Below are positions 1 through 10,900 of a DNA stretch of 64,000 nt, one piece after another. A model generated the notes under the pieces. The model was not told where the DNA came from. It ran no database searches and saw only the letters and a program-made list of their open reading frames with translations. Numbering within the stretch: position 1 is the stretch's first letter; the number at the start of each line of letters is the position of its first letter. Position numbers and translations under genes: made by a program. Source of the DNA: Caprella mutica (Eukaryota; Arthropoda; Malacostraca; Amphipoda; Caprellidae); the NCBI GenBank assembly GCA_947561585.1, contig CANNZV010001123.1:311312-375311 (forward strand). Direction: 5' to 3'.

Positions 1-5
1 AATAA

Positions 6-145
6 TTGTGCACTTTATTTACAACTATTGGTGGTTATTTTAACCCTTTACTGTGCACTTTATTTACAACTATTGGTGGTTGTTTTAACCCTTCACTGTG
101 CACTTTATTTACAACTATTGGTGGTTGTTTTAACCCTTTACTGTG
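6..145. repeat. Minisatellite, 45-bp unit, about 3 copies
   Basis: Three near-identical 45-bp units containing TTTACAACTATTGGTGG repeat head to tail. Short open frames across them are only periodic translation of the repeat. Confidence 0.9.
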
Positions 146-217
146 CAGTTCTTTAACAATTATTTTGAACGATGGTTGTTTTTACACCAAAATGATTTAA
201 TAGAATCTTACCCATGC

Positions 218-584
218 GAAAATAGGAGCAGGTTCGAGGCAGCGGTTGAGATGATCGGGGTCTCAACTGCACAGAACTACTCTGGCCATCTGCACCTATT
301 TGCCTAGCGCGCTGCCTAACTGCGGATGGGCGGCCCCTAGCCACGACTGTAATATTGTATTACTATTATAGCAGATTTTGCTAATGGCCGCGTATCCACA
401 GTTAGACAGCGCGCTATGGCAAATAGGAGCAGATGCCCAGAGTAGTTCTTCGCATTTATACCGAGGTAGAATTAGTCCCCAAAGCGGTCAGTTTACCTCC
501 CACGTTGCGCTCTCGCTGCTTCCTGGCTGACGTGGTGACTACTCCGATCGGCTTAACCGCTGCCTCGAACCTGTTCTTATTTTC
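218..584. mobile_element. Foldback / MITE-like inverted-repeat element (about 367 bp)
   Basis: The left end GAAAATAGGAGCAGGTTCG and the segment after it (218-248) reappear in reverse complement at 555-584. A second, inner pair (about 274-326 with about 394-450) continues the fold, so most of the element would form one long imperfect hairpin. There is no coding capacity. No convincing target duplication is visible, so the superfamily is unknown. Confidence 0.7.
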
Positions 585-672
585 AATGTGGTAGAAATGA
601 AATTTTTGAATATATGTATAAATTACTGTATAAATTTTTTAATGTTCTCTGATGATGTGAAATGAACTCTTA

Positions 673-840
673 GGCCCGCTTCACACTTGCGTTTTCAAAC
701 AGTGCGTTAAAAAAAGCTCTTCTCAAAATGTGTTTAAAACTTTTCTCTTTAGCGCTTAAATAACGCAAGTGTGAACACATTTCAACATGACGTTTTTTTT
801 AAAGCAGCGTTAAAAAAGCAAGTCAAGTGTGAAGCAGACC
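673..840. mobile_element. PIF/Harbinger-type MITE (168 bp) with TTA target duplication
   Basis: The termini GGCCCGCTTCACACTTG and, in reverse complement, GGTCTGCTTCACACTTG form terminal inverted repeats. They are flanked by TTA at 670-672 and 841-843. A 3-bp TWA duplication with GG-starting termini is typical of PIF/Harbinger MITEs. A further inverted copy of the subterminal motif lies inside at about 762-774. There is no transposase. Confidence 0.7.
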
Positions 841-924
841 TTAAGGATGTAATTATTATTTGTTTATAATAATGCACGTATGTACGATATTTTGCTTCAC
901 AAGTTAACTAGTAATCAATTACAG

Positions 925-1688
925 TCGATGACGCAGTTGGAGAGTGTAAATCGAAACTATTACACTTTGCGTCATTTAGTTCAGAGTACATCTTCTTCGC
1001 CCCTGACTATAAAATTCCTATGAAAAACATCGCTGCTGAGTGTCAAAAGTTTGGAGCCACGGCTTGTGCGCCAGAACAAGACAAAGATATTACTGCATTC
1101 GCGGAGGACCTTAAAAGTACGTTATTATCTTAATTTAAACTTGTAAAATTTTAACCAGTCTAAAATTATCTGTAAAGATTAGTTTCAGAGTATGTTTGAA
1201 CGATCATTTTCACTCAATACGTGTGGTTCATATAACTAAATTAGTGTGGTTCACACCACTCAGACGTGCGGTTCACACCACTCAGTCGTGCGTTTCACAC
1301 CACTTATTTCGTGTGGTTCACACCACACGAGGTCTTTGGATTATTCTGAGCAATGAAATTGTTAGATGTGACACTAATTTGGTAAAATATTCTACCTAAT
1401 TTACTGGAGAGTGACTCTAATATTCATTTTCTTCAAGATTTTACCATTGCTTCTGCTTTTAATGGAAACTATATCACTGTCGGACTATCTTCTAACGATA
1501 GTGGTGGAACCTTCTTCTGGACTACCGGAGTCAGCCAACCTACGACACCCGAGGGGCAAAATGGATGGGGAGATGAAGAACCTTATATTAATCCTGAATG
1601 TGTTCAAATGACTTCGTGGGGACTAGCTACTTCGTATTGCAGTTATACCAAATACTTTTGTTGTTCACTTCCGTACTTTGCGGAGTGA
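925..1688 (+). CDS. C-type-lectin-like domain protein (last two exons; 5' exon not found)
   Basis: Exon A (925-1116) follows an acceptor ending ATTACAG and ends at donor A|GTACGT. Exon B (1438-1688) follows acceptor TTCTTCAAG and ends in TGA. The junction is phase-compatible (A|AT). Together they read as a long-form C-type lectin fold: first Cys in GECKS, core EYIFFAPDYKIPMKNIAAEC, then YITVGLSSND, FFWTTGV, WGDEEPYINPEC and a closing YFCCSLP. Conserved Cys positions and the hydrophobic core are present. The Ca2+/sugar motifs EPN, QPD and WND are absent, so sugar binding cannot be assumed. Proteins of this family are usually secreted and act in recognition or haemolymph immunity. The signal-peptide exon should lie upstream but I could not identify it. 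The 321-bp intron contains a small tandem repeat. Confidence 0.75.
1215..1335. repeat. Short degenerate tandem repeat inside the lectin-like gene intron
   Basis: About four degenerate units of roughly 28-30 bp built on GTGGTTCACACCACTCA lie between donor 1117 and acceptor 1437. Each unit is partly self-complementary (GTGGT...ACCAC). Confidence 0.7.
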
Positions 1689-2131
1689 TTAAGTTTGAAA
1701 ACCCTTGATGGCCGACCTCCTAGAATCAGACGATAGAATAAGTTCATTAAAATAATTTCTACTTTCTAAAACTAAATCTAATGCATATGTCTTCATCGTT
1801 AAAGTTCATCTCTAGCAAAATATTATTTGTATCTTCTTGCATACAGAGGCGAAATAATTTGTTTTTCCTAAATTACCAAACCATTTTTTGGAGCTGTTCT
1901 GTAACCTGTACTTCTGTTTTGAATTCTTAAATCATCAAAATCTCACGTCGGTCATTAGGGTTAAAATATTGCAAAGAGAGTTAGTGGTCAAAGAAGTTTG
2001 GGTGTCACAAGTAATTTTCATGGATTTAGTCTTCATAAACAACAGTTTACTTTTTAATTTCATCACTTTTTTGATAATAGACGCACCATTTGTAAGTACT
2101 TTTTGTTTGTGAACACTATTACCATATTAGT
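1689..2131. other. Gene-free stretch, 3' flank of the lectin-like gene
   Basis: AT-rich sequence follows the stop codon. An ATTAAA at about 1746 is a possible polyadenylation signal. The 74-codon open frame at 1888-2112 has no recognisable features. Confidence 0.4.
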
Positions 2132-3934
2132 TCTGAGGAGGGGAGGTGGGACATTGGTATGATCTTATACATCATTAGAGGGGAGGAGCATCATTGGTAT
2201 GATCTAATACATCATTAGAGGGGAGGAGCATCATTGGTATGATCTAATACATCATTAGAGGGGAGGAGCATCATTGGTATGATCTAATACATAATTAGAG
2301 AGGAGGAGCATCATTGGTATGATCTAATACATCATTAGAGTGGAGGGGCATCATTGGTATGATCTAATACATCATTAGAGGGGAGGAGCATCATTGGTAT
2401 GATCTAATACATCATTAGAGAGAAGGGGCATCATTGATATGATCTAATACATAATTAGAGAGGAGGAGCATCATTGGTATGATCTAATACATCATTAGAG
2501 TGGAGGGGCATCATTGGTATGATCTAATACATCATTAGAGAGGAGGGGCATCATTGATATGATCTAATACATCATTAGAGGGGAGGAGCATCATTGGTAT
2601 GATCTAATACATCATCAGAGAGGAGGGGCATCATTGGTATGATCTAATACATCATCAGAGAGGAGGGGCATCATTGGTATGATCTAATACATCATTAGAG
2701 GGGAGGGGCATCATTGGTATGATCTAATACATCATTAGAGAGGAGGGGCATCATTGGTATGATCTAATACATCATTAGAGAGGAGGGGCATCATTGGTAT
2801 GATCAAATACATCATTAGAGAGGAGGGGCATCATTGATATGATCTAATACATCATTAGAGGGGAGGAGCATCATTGGTATGATCTAATACATCATTAGAG
2901 AGGAGGGGCATCATTGGTATGATCTAATACATCATTAGAGGGGAGGAGCATCATTGGTATGATCTAATACATCATTAGAGAGGAGGGGCATCATTGGTAT
3001 GATCTAATACATCATTAGAGAGGAGGAGCATCATTGGTATGATCTAATACATCATTAGAGAGGAGGGGCATCATTGAAATGATCTAATACATCATTAGAG
3101 AGGAGGAGCATCATTGATATGATCTAATACATCATTAGAGAGGAGGGGCATCATTGGTATGATCTAATACATCATTAGAGAGGAGGGGCATCATTGAAAT
3201 GATCTAATACATCATTAGAGAGGAGGAGCATCATTGATATGATCTAATACATCATTAGAGAGGAGGGGCATCATTGGTATGATCTAATACATCATTAGAG
3301 AGGAGGGGCATCATTGAAATGATCTAATACATCATTAGAGAGGAGGAGCATCATTGATATGATCTAATACATCATTAGAGAGGAGGGGCATCATTGGTAT
3401 GATCTAATACATCATTAGAGAGGAGGGGCATCATTGAAATGATCTAATACATCATTAGAGAGGAGGAGCATCATTGATATGATCTAATACATCATTAGAG
3501 AGGAGGGGCATCATTGGTATGATCTAATACATCATTAGAGAGGAGGGGCATCATTGAAATGATCTAATACATCATTAGAGAGGAGGGGCATCATTGGTAT
3601 GATCTAATACATCATTAGAGAGGAGGGGCATCATTGGTATGATCAAATACATCATTAGAGAGGAGGGGCATCATTGATATGATCTAATACATCATTAGAG
3701 AGGAGGGGCATCATTGGTATGATCTAATACATCATTAGAGAGGAGGGGCATCATTGGTATGATCAAATACATCATTAGAGAGGAGGGGCATTATTGATAT
3801 GATCTAATACATCATTAGAGGGGAGGAGCATCATTGGTATGATCTAATACATCATTAGAGAGGAGGGGCATCATTGGTATGATCTAATACATCATTAGAG
3901 GGGAAGGGCATCATTGGTATGATCTAATACATCA
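2132..3934. repeat. Minisatellite, 40-bp unit, about 45 copies
   Basis: Units containing GATCTAATACATCATTAGAG followed by a purine-rich GAGGGGCATC stretch repeat at an exact 40-bp period. Variants (GGTAT/GATAT/GAAAT, AGGAGG/GGGAGG) recur in blocks near 3060-3560, which suggests higher-order amplification of multi-unit blocks. Confidence 0.95.
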
Positions 3935-4628
3935 TAATGGTGAGAAAGAGAAAGGATAGAAGTGATATATTTTCGGTAAATGAAATTCTCTGACCACTAA
4001 CATATAAAAAAAACTCCATAAGAAAAACGCAATGGAAATTGCATGGCGGTACCTTTACCTCTTTGACATCTGTGTTGAGTTCTCTTTAAAGTTTCATTGG
4101 AACTTTCAATAACTATATTGTTTTAGGTTTTAATTGTTTTTAATAGAAAATTAGAGCATCTTTAAGAATTTGGAATCTTTTTCTCTGAAATTTTACTTTT
4201 AAAATATATACTTCAATAAAATTGTGTGAATTTTACAGAGTTTTAGTGAACCATTAATGAAATCTATTGAAATTTGGTGTTTTTCGAGACCACTTATTTA
4301 TTATGCTTCAAATGAATTAATTTACAATTTAATAAATTTACAAAATAAATATATTGTAAATTTATATCTAATCATGAAATGAATAATTTTATTCATTATA
4401 CATGGAAGTTTAGTATTCGTTTCAAACTAAGTTGAGTCAAAAAACAGGTATCCGTAATAACTCTAGACAGTTTGTTAATTTCAGATTTACAGCAAGAAAT
4501 TTCATTTTCATTGTTAGTACCAACACTCAATTCATTAAATTATTCAGAAATAGAAATTTGTTATACTCGTGTAGTTAATGTGTCAAATTATGACCACTGT
4601 GAACACTGATCAAATAGTCCGTGAATAG
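3935..4628. other. Gene-free AT-rich stretch
   Basis: No coding potential, splice-consistent exon or repeat was seen in this stretch. Confidence 0.4.
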
Positions 4629-4917
4629 TACTCTGTGCAAGATAGGAAACAGAGCAATAGTTTGAAATACAAACTCAGTACAAGATAGGAAACAGAGCAA
4701 TAGTTTGAAATACAAACTCTGTACAAGATAGGAAACAGAGCAATAGTTTGAAACACAAACTCTGTGCAAGATAGGAAACAGAGCAATAGTTTGAAACACA
4801 AACTCTGTACAAGATAGGAAACAGAGCAATAGTTTGAAACACAAACTCTGTACAAGATAGGAAACAGAGCAATAGTTTGAAATACAAACTCAAGATAGGA
4901 AACAGAGCAATAGTTTT
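4629..4917. repeat. Minisatellite, 43-bp unit, about 6.5 copies
   Basis: Units containing AAGATAGGAAACAGAGCAAT repeat every 43 bp; the last is shortened. All three reverse frames stay open only because of the periodicity. Confidence 0.9.
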
Positions 4918-5442
4918 GGACTCAACTCAAAGAGACACAATAAATAATTCCCATATTCACTAATTATTTAAGTAAATGATTCAACCAGCAAAAAAAACGT
5001 ATTGCTGAAAACACTTCAAACTTTATCTCGAAAAGTTATAAAGAAATCGCCTAAATAATTTAATAGGATATAATGAAAAACATTTTGAGTATACTTTTTG
5101 AATGAGACAATGAAAATCTAAATATTATATAATAATAATGCTAAGCTCATATAGATTAATAATTAACTGAACTTTTGCTATTATTCTATAAGTTTTGACT
5201 GGAAATTGTACATTGAGCTATTTTATGTTTATTCCCACCAGCTACTTGTTCTTTAAAAATAATTGTATACCTAAGCTAGTAATTGAGTCAGACAATGAGT
5301 GGTACGAATTATTTGTTATGATATTTTATATAAAAAAAAGAGAGAATACAAATTATGGCTATTAGGTACATAACCTCTTCCTCTAACACCACCGATAGCT
5401 AGTGGAAATGAAACTACTGGGGGAGAAGACTGAAACTTATTC
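4918..5442. other. Gene-free AT-rich stretch
   Basis: No coding, RNA or element signature was recognised here. Confidence 0.4.
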
Positions 5443-5704
5443 TCGACCCCGCCTGTACCCCACCAAAGGAGGAAACTTCTGAAATTTCTTCTTCTCGACC
5501 CCGCCTGTACCCCACAAAAGGAGGAAACTTCTGAAACTTCTCCTTCTCGACCCCGCCTGTACCCCACAAAAGGAGGAAACTTCTGAAACTTCTCCTTCTC
5601 GACCCCGCCTGTACCCCACCAAAGGAGGAAACTTCTGAAACTTTTTCTTCTCGACCCCGCCTGTACCCCACAAATGGAGGAAACTTCTGAAACTTCTTCT
5701 TCTA
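5443..5704. repeat. Minisatellite, 52-bp unit, about 5 copies
   Basis: Units containing TCGACCCCGCCTGTACCCCA are GC-richer than the surroundings and repeat every 52 bp. Reverse-strand open frames of 78-144 codons are repeat translations without domain features. Confidence 0.9.
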
Positions 5705-5975
5705 CTCCAAAGAGGTGGATGGACAACATCTTAGAGTTATTGGTCAACAAACCTAGTTGACCCGTTTAGTCAGTCTGTCATTTCCTTAAAAGTAGAACAA
5801 TTAATGATTTGTATCTCAAGTAGATATACCGGATAACATTACGTGTGAAAACTAATTACAAAAGTTGATTATTTGGTATTAACTAATATTCAATTATTCA
5901 TACCTTTGGTCTTTGAAGTTGGTTCTGTTTAGGAAGAAAAAATCGGGCGTGACAAAGAACTTTACAACTTTTCAG

Positions 5976-6800
5976 TGTAGGTTGGTTTACAATCTAGACG
6001 ATGGTGGTTCACAATGTAGACGATAGTGGCTTAGAATGATGGAATTGAAGGCGACGATGGTTCACAATGTTGGCGATGTAGTTTCAAAATATAGGTGATG
6101 GAGGTTTACAATGAAGGAAATGGTGGTTTACAATGTAGGTAATTGTGGTTTACAATGTAGGTAATGGTGGTTTACAATGTAGGTAATGGTGGTTTACAAT
6201 GTAGGAAGTGGTGGTTTACAATGTAGGAAATGGTGGTTTACAATGTAGGAAATGGTGGTTTACAATGTAGGTAATGGTGGTTTACAATGTAGGTAATGGT
6301 GGTTCACAATGTAGGTAATGGTGGTTCACAATGTAGGTAATGATGGTTCACAATGTAGGTAATGATGGTTCACAATGTAGGTAATGGTGGTTCACAATGT
6401 AGGTAATGGTGGTTCACAATGTAGGTCCTTGTGGTTCACAATGTAGGTAATGGTGGTTCACAATGTAGGTAATGGTGGTTTACAATGTAGGTAATGGTGG
6501 TTCACAGTGTAGGTAATGGTGGTTCACAATGTAGGTAATGGTGGTTTACAATGTAGGTAATGGTGGTTCACAATGTAGGTAATGGTGGTTTACAATGTAG
6601 GTAATGGTGGTTCACAGTGTAGGTAATGGTGGTTCACAATGTAGGTAATGGTGGTTTACAATGTAGGTAATGGTGGTTCACAATGTAGGTAATGGTGGTT
6701 CACAATGTAGGTAATGGTGGTTTACAATGTAGGTAATGGTGGTTCACAATGTAGGTAATGGTGGTTCACAAAGTAGGTAATGGTGGTTCACAATGTAGGT
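5976..6800. repeat. Minisatellite, 22-bp unit, about 36 copies
   Basis: The unit ACAATGTAGGTAATGGTGGT recurs at a 22-bp period, with TTTAC/TTCAC variants. The left edge (5976-6120) is more diverged, as expected for the older end of an array. Confidence 0.95.
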
Positions 6801-7822
6801 CCTGTAGTTTCATTTCAGTGCTTTCAATTTTTTAAACTCTTTTTCTTGGATGGATTTTCCCTTAAATGAAAAATTAATGAAATTAGAGCAAAAAATATTG
6901 AACAAGATTTTCAATGAAGCAATCTAATATTTTTTCATTGTATCCTTACATTTTTATATGAAGAGAATAGCCAATTTCTCCTCCATCCCTAAAAACATAG
7001 GAAAAATTTCATGTCTTATTTCAATTCAATCTACTTCAAATTTACGAATATTCCAAGCAAACATTAAAGAAGCATATCAATGTAAATCTAGACTTCATGA
7101 TATGGTAGACGTACTCAGGGTACAAGAACATAACGGGTATAGTACCTATTATACGACACAAAAATATGACGTCACCAAAACAACACATTTCTTGTTTGTG
7201 ACCGAGCGGCTCATAATTCCTCGTATTTCCATGTTAATTTCGAGAACTTTTAAGTCATTTTATAAGGGGTTCGAGAAATGAAAATGGCGATTGAACCGCA
7301 AAGTTGAATAAATAGATATAATTCAGGTGTGTTTTTATTGTTCATTCTTTTACTTATCTATGAAAAAATAGGGTCTTCAACATATGCTACCTAGGAGCCT
7401 AAACTAGTGCTAGTTAACTGCTAAATTGTAGTTCCTATGAATAATAATTAAGGAATGAAATGATGGAAATACAATTTAACCAATGCCTAGTTAGGTATTG
7501 GTAAGAAAAAAATTTAATTTAGAATTGACTAAGTTTAAGTAGGCTTTCCCATGTTTCAAAGTGTGGTCAGAATAGCGATTTCCAGTCACCCGATGGTCAC
7601 GTCAAACTAGAGTCGATGAGTTGATTACCATACCCGATATGTTACTGCATCCTGGACGTACTGAACGTCTAAACCTTTTAATGATTAGACGTCACTTCAA
7701 AGTCTGTTGTCAGTACAACATACAAGTAGTTTTAATTATGATTTAGATGATGTCATCGTCTAGAAGTTAAATAGTATAATCGAGATTGTTTGCTGGGATA
7801 ATTTCTTCAGTTTTCCTATTTC
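6801..7822. other. Gene-free stretch, presumed 3' flank of the NACHT gene
   Basis: A 107-codon open frame at 6958-7281 (+) has no recognisable domain or splice context. On the minus strand an AATAAA lies near 7338-7333 and could serve the NACHT gene ending at 7823. Confidence 0.35.
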
Positions 7823-7949
7823 TCACTTCCATCTCACTGCTCTAGTAACGAAGGAATGCGTTCGAATATCTTCCACTAACAACATCTTCTTCAGTTCATT
7901 CACTTCAGGAATAGTCAGTGAACACCTTACCAAGTTTAACTTGTAAAAC
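7823..7949 (-). CDS. NACHT gene exon 5: LRR-like terminal exon
   Basis: Acceptor AACTCTCTATCTACAG|G gives phase-2 entry. It reads FYKLNLVRCSLTIPEVNELK, then KMLLVED, and ends in TGA at 7825-7823. The spacing LxLxxCxLTxxxxxxLxxxL fits a leucine-rich repeat. With the end of exon 4 (LKNVK) it forms a continuous repeat. Assignment to this gene rests on phase and pattern, not transcripts. Confidence 0.55.
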
Positions 7950-10900
7950 CTGTAGATAGAGAGTTAGTATCTGTTTGAAATCAATAATGACATTGTGGCA
8001 ATATCTCCTACTTTCTTGCATCGACTGGAAGCAGACTTTTGATCATCCTGAAGACATTTTCTTGGTGTCCTTTGGGCACGTCCACCACTCTCAAAGATGG
8101 CGCTATTCCGCCACTATCTTTAGGTAGAGGGAAGTATTGATCTTCACCAGAAGAGTCATTGTAAGGTACTGTGATGGCTGTACATGAAATAATATTAATA
8201 ATAATAACTAAAGTAGTCAACTGTTGAAAAGAAATATTGGATGGGCAATTTACAAAAATGTATAGCACTCAAATCTATATATTTCTCGATTCAATCAATG
8301 CAAGATAAAAAGATTCATTAAATAATATATAAGCAAGATTATTTAGTATTTGTTATTGCAAAATAGTTTACATAACGCACCTATAGTTACTTTAGATAGT
8401 TATTCGTTAATAAATAACTCTTTAATATTGCAAATAATTTGAAAGGTTACATAGCGCAAAAGAGTACACCATTCCTGTAGCCTCAAATTACATTATAGAA
8501 TAAGAATTCTTATCAGGGAAAAATCTTTTGAAATTTTAGTGGTATCGATAAATTTTTCTAAGACAATACTACCAATCAGCAATCGTATAACAAGAAACAT
8601 AATACAGATCTTACAACATCTCTTGATGGTAAATTCCTAGTTAACGACAGCCTTCTATACCAGCTTCCTAATCACCGACAGCCTTCTATACCAGCTTCCT
8701 ATAATTAACGACATCCTTCAATACCAGCTTCCTAGTTAACGACAGCCTTCTATACCAGCTTCCTAGTTAACGACAGCCTTCTATACCAGCTTCCTAGTTA
8801 ACGACAGCCTTCTATACCAGCTTCCTAGTTAACGACAGCCTTCTATACCAGCTTCCTAGTTAACGACAGCCTGCTATACCAGTTTCCTTGTTAACGACAG
8901 CCTTTTATAATAGCTTCCTTGTTAACGACAGCCTTTTATACTAGCTTCCTAGTTAACGAAAGCCTTTTATACTAGCTTCCTAGTTAACGACAGCCTTTTA
9001 TAATAGCTTCCTAGTAAACAACATCCCTCCATACATTATTAAAACTTTTGTAGTTAAAAACAGCATTCTATACACTGTTTATATATATAATATTTATCAT
9101 TGAATAGAGGGTTGTCTTCAACTTGGAAGCTGGCAAATTACCAGATTCCTAGATATTGCTAGGGATGTCATTATTCATTAAAGTTATTACTCCTTGAAGA
9201 TCATTTTTCTGATTCTAAAGCACAGACAACACTAACGGGGAATTTTCTGATCTGCACTTCACTTCTGAAGTTAATTGCCTGATAATTTTGTACCAAAAAT
9301 CTAAGACACTTACTAACTGTTGCGTCCACACCATCTAAATATAAAAGTTTGTGACTTTTGAACGAGGAAATGCTGATGAAGATGGACGGTCTCTCTACTT
9401 TCGGGTTCGTCCGTTCAGAAGGTTTTTTATTTCCTATTTTGTGTTTTAGAACCGAAATACTCAGTTGTGAATCGATGCATCCTTTGAAGTAAGGAATAAA
9501 AACACTGCAATAGGAAAGAAATCATTAGTTTAATTGTTTATAATCTAGTATATGCAATTGGATCACTTGTGTCAAACGAGACGTTTTGTATGTGAAACTG
9601 AACTCATTTGGGTAACAGCTTTCAAATCTGATTTAAGTTAAGTGAAGCTATAGAAGTCCATAAGCTAAAGGTAGTAATTGAAGTATTAGATCCATTCAGT
9701 TTTTAATAACTTTTTATTGTTAATTTTATATTATTTTTCCAAATCAGACAACGATGACGTCACAAATACAAAACAACTCGATGTCTACACATTTTGAATA
9801 CAGTGGTTCACTTCACTAACTTCACGTTCTTCAATTCCTTGAAGATGTCATCACTCAAAGGTTTCATCTCATCATGACTCTCATGCATGTCAATTCGAAG
9901 GGATTTATAAAAAGCATCTGTGTTTTTACTCTTGATATACTTTTTCGTTTTCTGCATCAGACTCAAGTGTTTGGTTAGTGTTGCCAACTCTCTTTCTTCG
10001 TCGATAAATAACAACATTTCTGAATCAATTACTGGGCAAAGTATAGTCATGACTGCTTCGTTGTAGTTGGAATCAGCGATCAAAGCGTCACAGTTGTGAA
10101 AATTGGGACGAACTTTAGTCTTCATTATCGTATTCAAAACAGAGGATATCTTGCTGAAGCTACCGTCTGATATTAACTGAAGAGTTACAAACCGTAAAAT
10201 GTTCCAATACCTGAGGAATAGTAAAGGAATATTATTTGGCAAATCTCTTGACTTAACCAGCTCTTGATTTAAACTCAATGAACATTCTGACTGAAAAATT
10301 TGCTTTAAAACACAGAGATGGGATATTATTGTATTAGACAACACCAAAGTAAACGAATACAGACAAAGTGAATGCACATAGATTTTAAGGAAACCATTTG
10401 GTGTGAGATAACAAAACGTCTTAATAAATGGTAAAACTTATTGATAGGTTTAGGAATTATGAACTGCTATATCCTTAAACTGCAAATTAATATAAATTAG
10501 AACATCGCTTTATACTCACATTTCTTGTCCATTAGCAATCGGAATGACTCCATTAAAATGTTTTCCGATAACCCTTAAAAAGATCGAAAAAAATTATTCT
10601 ATTTTCAGATATTAATTTTACAAAATATCAGCATGCATGATTAAATTTATTGTATTAATAGGGAGAATCCTAAATTTCAAGAGTCAATTTCTATTATAAA
10701 AATTGGCAGAAAAGTTTTTGATAAGAATACAAGGTTCGTTTATTTGTAATATTCACTTGGCTCTAATATATTTCAACCAACCACCACCTGAAAACTACCA
10801 GATAGACGGATTGTTATCAGCCTCTTCTTAGATTTACAACCATCAGATGGTTGATTTACAACCAACCTGATGGTTTAATTTCAAATTTTACAAATTTATC

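Noticed and set aside
4575..5750. Reverse-strand ORFs of 72-144 codons
   Set aside because: They are periodic translations of the 43-bp and 52-bp minisatellites.
6958..7281. 107-codon ORF
   Set aside because: No domain, signal or splice context; the length is compatible with chance in AT-rich DNA.
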